A DNA stretch of 64,000 nt from assembly GCA_049518415.1 (NCBI GenBank), contig JBEKRX010000006.1, positions 49,289 to 113,288 of the forward strand, in the 5' to 3' direction. Positions within the stretch are counted from its first letter, which is position 1, and each line of letters opens with the position of its first letter. A program made the translations under genes and the position numbers. The stretch is from CAVQND01 sp049518415. GTDB lineage: Bacteria > Verrucomicrobiota > Verrucomicrobiia > Limisphaerales > UBA8199. The notes under the pieces were generated by a model, which was not told the DNA's origin, ran no database searches, and saw only the letters and a program-made list of their open reading frames with translations. Below are positions 36,496-44,781 of the stretch, piece after piece.

Positions 36496-37075
36496 ACGTC
36501 CTTTTCCGAAGTGCGACCAAGGCCCGAATCATGGTTCCGGAGCTTCCGGCTTCAAGCGCCAGACAGTTCGCCGGTGCTGCAAAGCAGTTTCTCGCGAACT
36601 GACCCCAGTGGATGCGAGTCCTTGGCAACCAGCCCCTAATATAGCGGAGCCCTTGGGCAATGTAAACCATGAATTCGACAGATTTCGGAAACCGGGCGCA
36701 TCCCGACACTGCCACCAATTCCACTCTGCCCGCGCGGAGCGCGGCATCCTTCCGCCCCGGAGGGCTTCCGCCCGCGCTCGGGGGGGTGTCAGGATGCCCG
36801 TTCGCTGTTCGCTGTTCGCCGTTCGCTTCTGAGGGCTTCCGCCCGCGCTCGGGGGCAGTGCCAGGATGCGCCCGAACTGACCCCGACCGGGAGATTAATG
36901 TAGTTTTGTGGCAGGTTTGCAGGTAAATTGGGCCGTGAATGACACCAGCCGGTGGCGGAGGTCGCTCCTGGCCGGAGTTGAAAGGCTGCCATGATGGGGG
37001 AGCAATTGAGCCAGCAACTGCACGAGCAAGAGACACGGGGCGCGCCGCTGACCCCGCCGGAGCGAGCGCAGTCAG
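36496..37075. other. Intergenic stretch, 580 bp, between divergent genes
   Basis: It separates the minus-strand signalling block from the plus-strand peptidase and ribosomal cluster, so promoters for both sides must lie here. It also holds a terminal-inverted-repeat element (36694-36873). No gene is apparent. Confidence 0.5.
36694..36873. repeat. MITE-like element 1 with terminal inverted repeats
   Basis: The left end gggcgcatcccgacactgcc is mirrored at the right end by ggcagtgccaggatgcgccc (one mismatch). The body includes ccaattccactctgcccgcg and cttccgcccgcgctcggggg, with the latter present twice. The same ends and words occur at 42888-43130. No transposase is encoded. Confidence 0.65.
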
Positions 37076-38380
37076 ATGAGTGGTATCTTGAGCAGAAGAC
37101 AAAAGGTGGAGTATCACATCGCCCAGCTTGACAACGGACTGACCGTGGCCACGGCGGAGATGCCGCACATGAAGAGCGTGAGCCTTGGCTTGTGGCTGGG
37201 CATTGGCGCCCGCTACGAACCGGCCGCCCTGAGCGGGATATGCCATTTCATCGAGCATTTGCTCTTCAAGGGCACGAAGAAGCGTTCCGCCAGGCAAATT
37301 TCCCAGGCGGTCGAGGGTGTGGGCGGCTATCTCAATGCCTTCACCAGCGAGGAAACCACCTGTTACCATGCCCGGGCCGGTTGGGAGCGGTTCGACGAAC
37401 TGCTGGACGTGTTGATGGACATGTTCCTGGCCTCGAAGTTCCTCCCGGCGGACATCGCCAAGGAGCGGGAAGTGATCAAAGACGAGATGGCGATGTACCT
37501 GGACGAACCGCAACACCAGGTCCAGGAACTGCTCAATGCCACGCTCTGGCCGAACCAGCCGCTGGGCCGGTCCATCACCGGCACGGAGCGGACCCTCGAC
37601 GCCATGGCGCGCCGGCACCTGGTGGGCTATCTCCGCCACAATTTCGTGGCCGCCAGCGCGCTGGTGGTCGCCACCGGAAAGCTCAAGCATCGCCACGCCG
37701 CCCGGGCGGTCGCCCGCTATGGCCGGGATTTCCAGACCGGCCCCCGGCCGGCGTTCGCCCCCGCCCGCAACCAGCAGCAGGAGCCCAAAGTCCGCCTGTT
37801 CACCAAGCCGACGGAGCAAACCCAAATGGCCCTCGGTTTCCGGACCTGCTCGCGCCATGACCGGCGCCGCTACGCGCTGCGCCTGCTGAGCACCATCCTG
37901 GGCGAGAACATGAGTTCGCGGCTATTCCAGGTCGTGCGCGAAGACCGCGGCCTGGCCTATGCCATTTACAGCGCCCCGAGCTTCTTCCACGACACCGGGG
38001 ACCTGACCATCTCGGCCGGCCTGGACACCGACAATTTGCCCAAGACACTCCGGCTGGTGCTGCGGGAGTTGCGCCGGCTCACCCAATCGCCGCCCAGCGC
38101 CGTCGAGTTGCGCCGCGCCCGCGATTACGTCATCGGCCAAATCGACCTGAGCCTGGAGAGCACGGACAACCAAATGAACTGGCTGGGCGAACAACTGCTG
38201 GGCTACGGCAGGATTTATCAGCCTGCCGCCCTCAAGCGCCGCTTGTCCGAGGTGACACCCGGAGAAATCCGGGCGGTCGCCAGCGACTTCTTCCGCCCGG
38301 AGGGGCTGAACCTGGCCCTGGTCAGCCCGTTGAAAGACCAGGACCGCGTGCGGAAATGGCTGCGGCTGGCACAGACATAA
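37076..38380 (+). CDS. M16 family zinc peptidase (processing-peptidase-like)
   Basis: The protein has 434 residues, a full two-domain M16B subunit. The inverted zinc motif HFIEH is at 57-61, and the third ligand Glu lies in the EREVIKDEM helix near 135-142. There is no signal peptide, so it is cytosolic. In many bacteria a gene of this type lies near essential housekeeping genes. It precedes rpmI by 77 bases on the same strand. Natural substrates are not known. Confidence 0.93.
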   Translation: MSGILSRRQKVEYHIAQLDNGLTVATAEMPHMKSVSLGLWLGIGARYEPAALSGICHFIEHLLFKGTKKRSARQISQAVEGVGGYLNAFTSEETTCYHARAGWERFDELLDVLMDMFLASKFLPADIAKEREVIKDEMAMYLDEPQHQVQELLNATLWPNQPLGRSITGTERTLDAMARRHLVGYLRHNFVAASALVVATGKLKHRHAARAVARYGRDFQTGPRPAFAPARNQQQEPKVRLFTKPTEQTQMALGFRTCSRHDRRRYALRLLSTILGENMSSRLFQVVREDRGLAYAIYSAPSFFHDTGDLTISAGLDTDNLPKTLRLVLRELRRLTQSPPSAVELRRARDYVIGQIDLSLESTDNQMNWLGEQLLGYGRIYQPAALKRRLSEVTPGEIRAVASDFFRPEGLNLALVSPLKDQDRVRKWLRLAQT

Positions 38381-38457
38381 TTCGCAATCTCGTGCTTGAT
38401 TCGTTCGCGAGTGGAACCTATATTGGGCGCTTGATTGAAAGAAAGTTGATTGTTTTT

Positions 38458-38667
38458 ATGCGACGCCCAAAAGGCAACAAGACCAAAAAGGCCGTGGCCA
38501 AGCGTTTTAAGATCACGGCCGGCGGGAAAGTGCTGGCTGCCAGCGCCGGCAAGCGGCACTTGCTGCAGGGCAAGAACCCCAAGCGCCGTCGCCGCCTGGG
38601 CGGCACGCAGGTGGTGGACCCGAGCGACGAGCACCGCATCCGGCAGAACCTGCCGTTCAGCCGCTGA
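38458..38667 (+). CDS. rpmI: 50S ribosomal protein L35
   Basis: The protein has 69 residues. The family core KTKKAVAKRFKITAGGKV, then RHLLQGKNPKRRRRLGG and the basic composition identify L35. The ATG at 38458 gives MRRPKGNKTKK, close to the usual MPKMKTHK start. L35 binds 23S rRNA in the large subunit. It is followed by rplT, as in most bacteria, but infC, which usually stands first, is not directly upstream here. Confidence 0.95.
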   Translation: MRRPKGNKTKKAVAKRFKITAGGKVLAASAGKRHLLQGKNPKRRRRLGGTQVVDPSDEHRIRQNLPFSR

Positions 38668-38714
38668 GGCCGGCCTGAACTCTCGACTCTCAACTCTCAA
38701 CTCTCAACCAATCC

Positions 38715-39086
38715 ATGCGAGTTACCAACGCTGCCGCTTCCCGCAAACGCCGCACCCGGATGATTCGAGCGGCCAAGGGCTTCCGGATGCGCCGCTCCAA
38801 ACTCTACCGCTACGCCTCCGATGCGATTGATCATGCCCGTCAATACGCCTACCGCGACCGCCGCACCAAAAAGCGCAACTTCCGCGCGCTGTGGCAGATC
38901 CGCATCAACGCCGCCGCCCGCGCCGCCGGCACGACCTACAGCCGGTTCATCGAGGGCCTCAAGGCCGCCAAGGTCGCCCTGGACCGCAAGGTCCTGGCGG
39001 ACCTCGCGGCCACCGACACCGCGGCTTTCAGCGAACTGGTCAAAGTCGCCCAGGACGCGTTGAAGGCCAAAGCCGGCAAGGCTTGA
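38715..39086 (+). CDS. rplT: 50S ribosomal protein L20
   Basis: The protein has 123 residues and is recognisable as L20: MRVTNAAASRKRRTRMIRAA, then YAYRDRRTKKRNFRALWQIRINAAAR and the C-terminal DRKVLADLA. It is needed for early assembly of the 50S subunit. The 48-bp spacer after rpmI is made of tandem ctctcaa words. I saw no clear autoregulatory pseudoknot, though one may exist. Confidence 0.96.
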   Translation: MRVTNAAASRKRRTRMIRAAKGFRMRRSKLYRYASDAIDHARQYAYRDRRTKKRNFRALWQIRINAAARAAGTTYSRFIEGLKAAKVALDRKVLADLAATDTAAFSELVKVAQDALKAKAGKA

Positions 39087-39176
39087 CATTGCCAATTGCC
39101 AATTGCCGATTGGTCACGGGCGACCCACAACCGGTCCGCCCGTTCTTGTTTTCGGGCCTCGGATTTAAGATTGCTT

Positions 39177-40226
39177 ATGGCCGGATTGATCGACCAAATT
39201 GAATCGCTGAGACGAGCGGCGCTGGCGGAACTGCGCGCGGCGCCGGACCTGGCGGCGCTCGAGCAGGCGCGCGTCAGTTTCCTCGGCTTGCACGGCCAGT
39301 TGACCGCGCTCATGAAGCAACTGGGCGCCCTGCCCAAAGAGGCCAAGCCGGCCGCCGGCAAAGCGGTTAACGCGGCCAAGCTCGAGCTGGAGACCGCCCT
39401 GGCCCAGCGCCGCGGCGAACTGGAAGTGCAGGCCGCCCGGCCCAAGGAGCAGACCGATTTCACGCTGCCCGGGCGCCGGCGGGCGCTGGGCCAGCTCCAC
39501 CCGCTCACGCAGGTGACCGAGGAGATCGTGCGCAGCTTTCGCAAGGTTGGGTTCGCGGTCGCCGACGGCCCGGAGGTCGAGGACGAGTATCATTGTTTCG
39601 ACGCGTTGAACACCCCAGCCGACCACCCGGCGCGCGACATGCAGGATACCTTCTACCTGGCGGCCAGCGCGGCGGCGGGCGCCCCTGCGCCGGCCCAGGC
39701 GGCCCCGGCCTTGCGGCTGCTCCTCCGCACGCACACTTCCCCGGTGCAAATCCGGGTCATGGCCAGGCAGCCGCCGCCGGTGCGCATCATCGTGCCCGGC
39801 CGGGTGTATCGGCGCGACAACGCCGATGCGACGCACAATCCCACGTTCCACCAGGTCGAGGGGCTTTACGTGGACCGCCAGGTGACGGTGGGGGATCTCA
39901 AGGGCACGGTCGAGTTTGTGTTCAAGGAACTGATGGGCTCGGAAACGCGCATTCGTTTCCGGCCGCATTACTTCAGCTATACCGAGCCGAGCTTTGAAAT
40001 CGACTTCAGCAGTGCGCTGACGCGCCGGATGGGCAAGGAATGGCTGGAAATCGCCGGCTGCGGCATGGTGCATCCGCAGGTCTTTGAAAACGTCGGCTAT
40101 GACCCTGAGGTCTGGACCGGCTGGGCCTTCGGTTTCGGCATCGAGCGCATCGCCATGATCCGCTACGGCATCAATGACATCCGGCTCTTTTACGAGAACG
40201 ACGTGCGCTTCTTGAGGCAGTTTTGA
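39177..40226 (+). CDS. pheS: Phenylalanine-tRNA ligase alpha subunit
   Basis: The protein has 349 residues. The N-terminal coiled coil for tRNA binding (about 1-85) is followed by the class II synthetase core: HPLTQVTEEI, FHQVEGLYVDRQVTV (motif 2 region), and GWAFGFGIERIAMIRYGI (motif 3). The start is ATG 39177 (MAGLIDQIESL); the frame is open upstream, but that part is spacer. It is only 5 bases from pheT and forms the alpha2beta2 enzyme with it. Confidence 0.95.
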   Translation: MAGLIDQIESLRRAALAELRAAPDLAALEQARVSFLGLHGQLTALMKQLGALPKEAKPAAGKAVNAAKLELETALAQRRGELEVQAARPKEQTDFTLPGRRRALGQLHPLTQVTEEIVRSFRKVGFAVADGPEVEDEYHCFDALNTPADHPARDMQDTFYLAASAAAGAPAPAQAAPALRLLLRTHTSPVQIRVMARQPPPVRIIVPGRVYRRDNADATHNPTFHQVEGLYVDRQVTVGDLKGTVEFVFKELMGSETRIRFRPHYFSYTEPSFEIDFSSALTRRMGKEWLEIAGCGMVHPQVFENVGYDPEVWTGWAFGFGIERIAMIRYGINDIRLFYENDVRFLRQF

Positions 40227-40231
40227 CGGAA

Positions 40232-42820
40232 ATGAAAGTCACACTCAATTGGCTCAAACAATACGTGGATTTTGACTGGTCGCCGGAGGAACTGGCCGAG
40301 CGGCTGACGATGCTCGGCATCGAGGTCGAAGGCGTCCAAAAGCTCGGCGGCGAGTATGAAGGCATTGTCGTGGCCCAGGTGGTCACGCGCGAAAAGCACC
40401 CGAACGCCGACAAGCTCTCGGTGTGCCGGGTCAACGACGGCAAGGGGGAGCGCCAAATCGTGTGCGGCGCCCAGAATTTCAAGGCGGGCGACAAAGTGCC
40501 GCTCATCCTGCCCGGCTACAGCCTGCCCGCCAGGCCCGGCGAAGAGCCGTTCACCATCAAGGTCGGCAAGCTCCGCGGCGTCGAATCCCAGGGCATGATG
40601 TGTTCGCCCAAGGAACTTGGATTGTCCGACGATGCGGACGGCCTGCTCGTCCTCCGTGAGGACGCCCAGCTCGGCCGGCCTTTGGCCGAGCACCTCGGCC
40701 GCGCCGGGAGCGACGTGGTCTATGACCTGGAGATCACCCCAAACCGGCCCGACCTCAACAGCGTCATTGGCATCGCCCGCGAGGTCAGCGCCGCCACTGG
40801 CAACGCCCTGCGCCTGCCCGAGGTCAGGAGCCGGGAGTCAGGAGTCAGAGTTGAGGATTTGGTGGCCGTGCGCCTGGAGGACCCCGAGCTCTGTCCGCGC
40901 TATACCGCGCGCGTGATTCGCGGCGTGAAGATCGGCCCCAGCCCGGATTGGTTGAAGCGCGCGCTGGAAAAGGTCGGCGTCCGCAGCATCAGCAACGTGG
41001 TGGATGTCACCAACTATGTGATGCTGGAGGCCGGCCAGCCGCTGCACGCGTTCGATTACCACCTGCTGGCCAAGGCCGGCCCCGACGCCAGGCCCACCAT
41101 CGTCGTCCGCCGGGCTGCGGCAGGGGAAAAGTTCGTGACGCTCGACGGCCAGGAGCGGAGGCTCACCAGCCGGATGCTGCTCATCGGGGACGAAACCAAG
41201 GCGGTGGCCCTGGCCGGCATCATGGGCGGCCAAAACAGCGAAATCAACCTCCACACGGTGGAGGTGTTGATTGAAAGCGCCTATTTCAAGCCGCAGAACA
41301 TCCGGCACACGTCCAAGCAACTGGATTTGCGCACGGAATCTGCCTACCGCTTCGAGCGCGGCGGGGACATCGGCATCTGCGACTGGGCCAGCCAGCGCGC
41401 GGCGCGGTTGATCCTCGAGACGGCGGGCGGCGACCTGGCCCAGGGCGTCGTGGACGCTTATCCCAAGCCGGTCGAGCCTGGCCAAATCAGGCTCCGCCAC
41501 CACAAGGTCAACGAACTGCTCGGGATCAATCTGCGCCCGGAAGCGATGGAGGGTTACCTGGGCCAGCTTGGGTTGAAAGCGGTTGGCCGCAAACCGCGCC
41601 CCGTGGGCGCGGAACCAGCCGCGCCCGCCCCGGTAACCTTCCGCATCCCGACTTTCCGCGTCGATCTCAAACGCGAGGTGGACCTGATCGAGGAGGTCGC
41701 CCGCCTTTATGGCGTGGACAGAATCCCTGCCACGCCGCCGCGCGGCGCCACTGGCGCGAATGTTTTTGACGCCGTGCATGACGAACTGGCCGAGGCCCGG
41801 CGTATCCTGACCGGGCTGGGCTTGTCCGAGGCCCAAGGCCAGACGCTGATCTCAGAGACGGCCGCCAAACTGGTGGCGGGCGAGGCGCTCGTCCCGCTGG
41901 CCAACCCGCTGAGCAGCGACATGAATGTCCTGCGGCCCAGCCTGCTGCCGGGCCTGCTGGAGGCCCTCCGGCACAATCTCAGCCACAAGAATAACGAGGC
42001 CGCCCTCTTCGAGGTCGGCCGGGTCTTCACTGCCGCAGTGGGGCAGGCGTCCCCGCCTGCCGGTCCAGTGGGCCAGGCCTCCCCGCCTGCCGGTCCAGTG
42101 GGCCAGGCGTCCCCGCCTGCCGGTCCAGTAGGGCAGGCGTCCCCGCCTGCCGGTCCGGCGGGCGTCTCGCCCGGCGGAGTTCGGGAACAACGCCGGCTCG
42201 GCCTCGCCCTGACCGGCCAGCGCAACCCGCCGTTCTGGGGCGGCGAAAACCGCGAAGCCAGATTCGACCTCTACGACCTGAAAGGTCTGCTGGAGGAATT
42301 CCTCGAGCAGTTTGGTCTGCGCGGCGTTAGCTATGCTCGCCGCCCTGAGAGCACGGCGCTGTTTGTCGAATCGGCTACGGTTGAGCTTGGCAAATCCCAA
42401 TTGGGCGAACTGGGCCAACTGCTCCCGTCGCTGGCCAAAGGCTATGACTTGCGGGATGCCGTGCTGCTGGCCGAGTTGAACCTCGACCTGCTGCTCGCCC
42501 GGCGCAACACGGTTAAATCGTTCAAGCCGCTCCCGGCGTTCCCCTCCATCCGCCGCGACGTCGCCATGGTGGTGCCTGAAGCCACGACCCACGACGCGGT
42601 GCTGCAGGTGGTGAAGCAGGCCAAACCGGCAAACCTCGAATCGGTGGAGCTGTTCGACGTGTTCCGCGGCCAGAACGTTCCGGCCGGCCAGAAGAGCATG
42701 GCCTACGCCTTCACCTACCGCAGTCCGGAACGGACGCTGACGGACGCGGAAGTCAAAGCCGCCCACGAAAGACTGGTGGCCCAGTTCAAGGAGCGCCTGC
42801 AAGCCGTGGTGCGGGAGTAA
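40232..42820 (+). CDS. pheT: Phenylalanine-tRNA ligase beta subunit with a repetitive insertion
   Basis: The protein has 862 residues. It starts MKVTLNWLKQYVDF at ATG 40232, and a tRNA-binding (OB) domain, B3/B4 editing domain, B5, catalytic-like core and C-terminal FDX-ACB domain (SIRRDVAMVVPEATTHDAVL) are all present. It is longer than usual because of two insertions of repetitive origin: a ggagtcaggagtcag-type stretch near residues 197-207, and a linker near 605-640 made of four copies of a ten-residue repeat (VGQASPPAGP) encoded by a 30-bp hairpin-forming unit. The insertions lie in loops, so the enzyme is presumably functional. Confidence 0.95.
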   Translation: MKVTLNWLKQYVDFDWSPEELAERLTMLGIEVEGVQKLGGEYEGIVVAQVVTREKHPNADKLSVCRVNDGKGERQIVCGAQNFKAGDKVPLILPGYSLPARPGEEPFTIKVGKLRGVESQGMMCSPKELGLSDDADGLLVLREDAQLGRPLAEHLGRAGSDVVYDLEITPNRPDLNSVIGIAREVSAATGNALRLPEVRSRESGVRVEDLVAVRLEDPELCPRYTARVIRGVKIGPSPDWLKRALEKVGVRSISNVVDVTNYVMLEAGQPLHAFDYHLLAKAGPDARPTIVVRRAAAGEKFVTLDGQERRLTSRMLLIGDETKAVALAGIMGGQNSEINLHTVEVLIESAYFKPQNIRHTSKQLDLRTESAYRFERGGDIGICDWASQRAARLILETAGGDLAQGVVDAYPKPVEPGQIRLRHHKVNELLGINLRPEAMEGYLGQLGLKAVGRKPRPVGAEPAAPAPVTFRIPTFRVDLKREVDLIEEVARLYGVDRIPATPPRGATGANVFDAVHDELAEARRILTGLGLSEAQGQTLISETAAKLVAGEALVPLANPLSSDMNVLRPSLLPGLLEALRHNLSHKNNEAALFEVGRVFTAAVGQASPPAGPVGQASPPAGPVGQASPPAGPVGQASPPAGPAGVSPGGVREQRRLGLALTGQRNPPFWGGENREARFDLYDLKGLLEEFLEQFGLRGVSYARRPESTALFVESATVELGKSQLGELGQLLPSLAKGYDLRDAVLLAELNLDLLLARRNTVKSFKPLPAFPSIRRDVAMVVPEATTHDAVLQVVKQAKPANLESVELFDVFRGQNVPAGQKSMAYAFTYRSPERTLTDAEVKAAHERLVAQFKERLQAVVRE
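42031..42156 (+). repeat. In-frame 30-bp tandem repeat inside pheT (four copies)
   Basis: Four units of 30 bp end in ggcaggcg(t/c)tccccgcctgcc-type palindromes, with 7-8-bp stems and 4-base loops. Each encodes ten residues (GQASPPAGPV). Unit length is a multiple of three, so the frame is kept. Confidence 0.85.
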
Positions 42821-43190
42821 TCGCGACGGTCAGGCGTGGGGCGTGATTGGGAGAGAGCCCTGGTTCGGAGATGCGCCCAAGGTAAAGGGGCGCATCCCGA
42901 CACTGCCACCAATTCCACTCTACCCGCGCGCAACGCGGCATTCTTCCGCCCTGTAGGGGCAGAACATACCAGCCCAGGGCAAGGCCCGGCCCGCTCCGAG
43001 CGGGACGGGCCGCCGCCCTGAGTAAAGTGGGAAAACGAATCACCCCCCTCCCATCCCGCCTTGGCGGGATGGGAGGGGGGAAGGGGGGAGGGCTTCCGCC
43101 CGCGCTCGGGGGCAGTGTCAGGATCCGCCCAAGGTAGCGTAGGGTCCGTTAGACCTTGACTCCTGGCGGAGGGGATTTGACAATGGCGTT
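42821..43190. other. Intergenic stretch, 370 bp, with repeat element
   Basis: It holds the second terminal-inverted-repeat element and a ggaggggg-rich palindrome (cccctcccatcccgccttggcgggatgggagggg, 43047-43080) that could act as a terminator for the pheST transcript. There is no gene. Confidence 0.5.
42888..43130. repeat. MITE-like element 2 with terminal inverted repeats
   Basis: The left end gggcgcatcccgacactgcc is the same as in element 1. The right end is ggcagtgtcaggatccgccc. Shared internal words are ccaattccactct and agggcttccgcccgcgctc. The word caaggta occurs just before the left end and just after the right end, a possible target-site duplication. It has the same orientation as element 1. 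Confidence 0.65.
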
Positions 43191-44759
43191 GTGCAAGCTC
43201 CAGGCATTTTTCATATCAAGCGAACCAGCCGGCGTATCGAAGGGGCGGTCCTGGCGGCCGGCCGGCTCGGGTTGGCGGTGGGCATTGTGTGCGTTGGTTT
43301 CCAGGCGGCGGCCCAGGACTTGGCCTCGTTCGAGAAGCGGCTGACACAACAGCGGTTGGCCAACGGCCTTACGTTCCTCATCTATGAGCGTTCGGAAGCG
43401 CCGGTGGTCTCGTTCTTTACCTATGTCGATGTCGGGGCGGCCCAGGAGGTGCCCGGCATCACCGGGCTGGCCCACATGTTCGAGCACATGGCGTTCAAGG
43501 GAACCACGCGCATCGGCACGACCGACTACGCGGCCGAGAAGGTGGTTCTGGAGCGGATCGACCGGGCCTACCAGGCCTACGACCAGGAACGGCGCAAGGT
43601 GGGCGGGCCGAATCCCGAGAAGGTCAAGGCCCTTGAGAAGACCTGGAAGGACGCCCAGGAGCAGGCCGACCAATACATCGTGAAGAATGAGTTTGGCGAG
43701 ATCGTTGAGCGGGAGGGAGGGGTCGGCCTGAATGCCTCGACCAGTTCGGACGCGACGGTTTATTTCTACTCGCTGCCGGCGAACAAGGTCGAGTTGTGGG
43801 CCTACCTGGAAACAGAGCGGTTCCTGGCGCCGGTGTTCCGGGAATTTTACAAGGAGCGTGACGTGGTGATGGAGGAGCGGCGGCTGCGCACGGAGAGCCA
43901 GCCGGTTGGCCGCCTGATCGAGCAATTCGCCGCCACGGCCTTCACCGCCCACCCTTACAAGCAGCCGGTGGTCGGCTACATGAGCGACCTGATGTCGTTT
44001 TCGCGCGAAGATGCCGAGCAATTCCACAAAACCTACTATGTGCCCGGCAACATTTACATTGCCATCGTCGGCCAGATCAAGGCGCGGGAGGTCCTCCCGG
44101 TGCTGGAACGCTATTTTGGCCGGCTCCCCGCGGCTCCGCCGCCGCCGCCGGTGCGCACCATCGAGCCGAACCAGATCGCCGAGCGCGAAGTCCGCATGCC
44201 GGACAAGTCGCAGCCGATCTATGTCGAGGGCTACCATAAACCGGCCGCCACCGACCCCGAGGAAGCCGTCTATGATGCGATCTCGGACCTGCTTTCCAAC
44301 GGCCGGACCGCGCGGCTATACCGCAGTCTGGTGCGGGACAAAAAGATCGCGGCGATGGCCGGGGCCTTCCCCGGGTTCCCCGGCACCAAGTACCCGAACG
44401 AGATGATTTTCTATGCTGTCCCCAGCCCTGGACACGGCAACGAGGAAGTGCAGAAGGCCTTGCGGGAGGAGATTGACAAGCTGAAGCAGGAACTGGTGAC
44501 GGAGGACGAACTGAAGATGGTCAAGACCCGCGCCAAGGCGGAGCTGATCCACGGCCTGGCCAGCAACAGCGGCCTGGCGGGCGCCCTGGCGCGCAACCAG
44601 GCCCTCTTCGGAGATTGGCGGGAACTGTTTCACTCGGTGGAGAAGATTGATAAGGTGAGCCGGGAGGACATTCAGCGCATCGCCCGGCGCACTTTTGTCT
44701 TCACCAACCGCACGGTGGCGATGATTGTCAACCAGAACCCTGCGCCGACGGCAAACTAG
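43191..44759 (+). CDS. M16 zinc peptidase, secreted, catalytic subunit
   Basis: The protein has 522 residues. It opens with a signal-peptide-like stretch (LAAGRLGLAVGIVCVGFQAAAQ, about 21-42), so it is exported. The zinc motif HMFEH is at 95-99. An insertion of about 70 residues rich in charged helix (VVLERIDRAYQAYDQERRK...) separates it from the third-ligand helix ERDVVMEERRLR. The start codon is GTG at 43191. An ATG at 43183 in another frame has a better ribosome site, so a small frame problem at the N-terminus is possible. It is followed by an M16 partner lacking the zinc motif. Confidence 0.9.
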   Translation: MQAPGIFHIKRTSRRIEGAVLAAGRLGLAVGIVCVGFQAAAQDLASFEKRLTQQRLANGLTFLIYERSEAPVVSFFTYVDVGAAQEVPGITGLAHMFEHMAFKGTTRIGTTDYAAEKVVLERIDRAYQAYDQERRKVGGPNPEKVKALEKTWKDAQEQADQYIVKNEFGEIVEREGGVGLNASTSSDATVYFYSLPANKVELWAYLETERFLAPVFREFYKERDVVMEERRLRTESQPVGRLIEQFAATAFTAHPYKQPVVGYMSDLMSFSREDAEQFHKTYYVPGNIYIAIVGQIKAREVLPVLERYFGRLPAAPPPPPVRTIEPNQIAEREVRMPDKSQPIYVEGYHKPAATDPEEAVYDAISDLLSNGRTARLYRSLVRDKKIAAMAGAFPGFPGTKYPNEMIFYAVPSPGHGNEEVQKALREEIDKLKQELVTEDELKMVKTRAKAELIHGLASNSGLAGALARNQALFGDWRELFHSVEKIDKVSREDIQRIARRTFVFTNRTVAMIVNQNPAPTAN

Positions 44760-44781
44760 AAGTGGAATTGGAGACGACCTC

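Noticed and set aside
36458..37858. 466-codon minus-strand frame across the divergent spacer
   Set aside because: It runs antisense through the M16 gene, over the MITE-like element and into the regulator promoter region. No protein family is visible.
42031..42156. Tandem 30-bp repeats considered as CRISPR
   Set aside because: Units abut with no spacers and keep the pheT frame.
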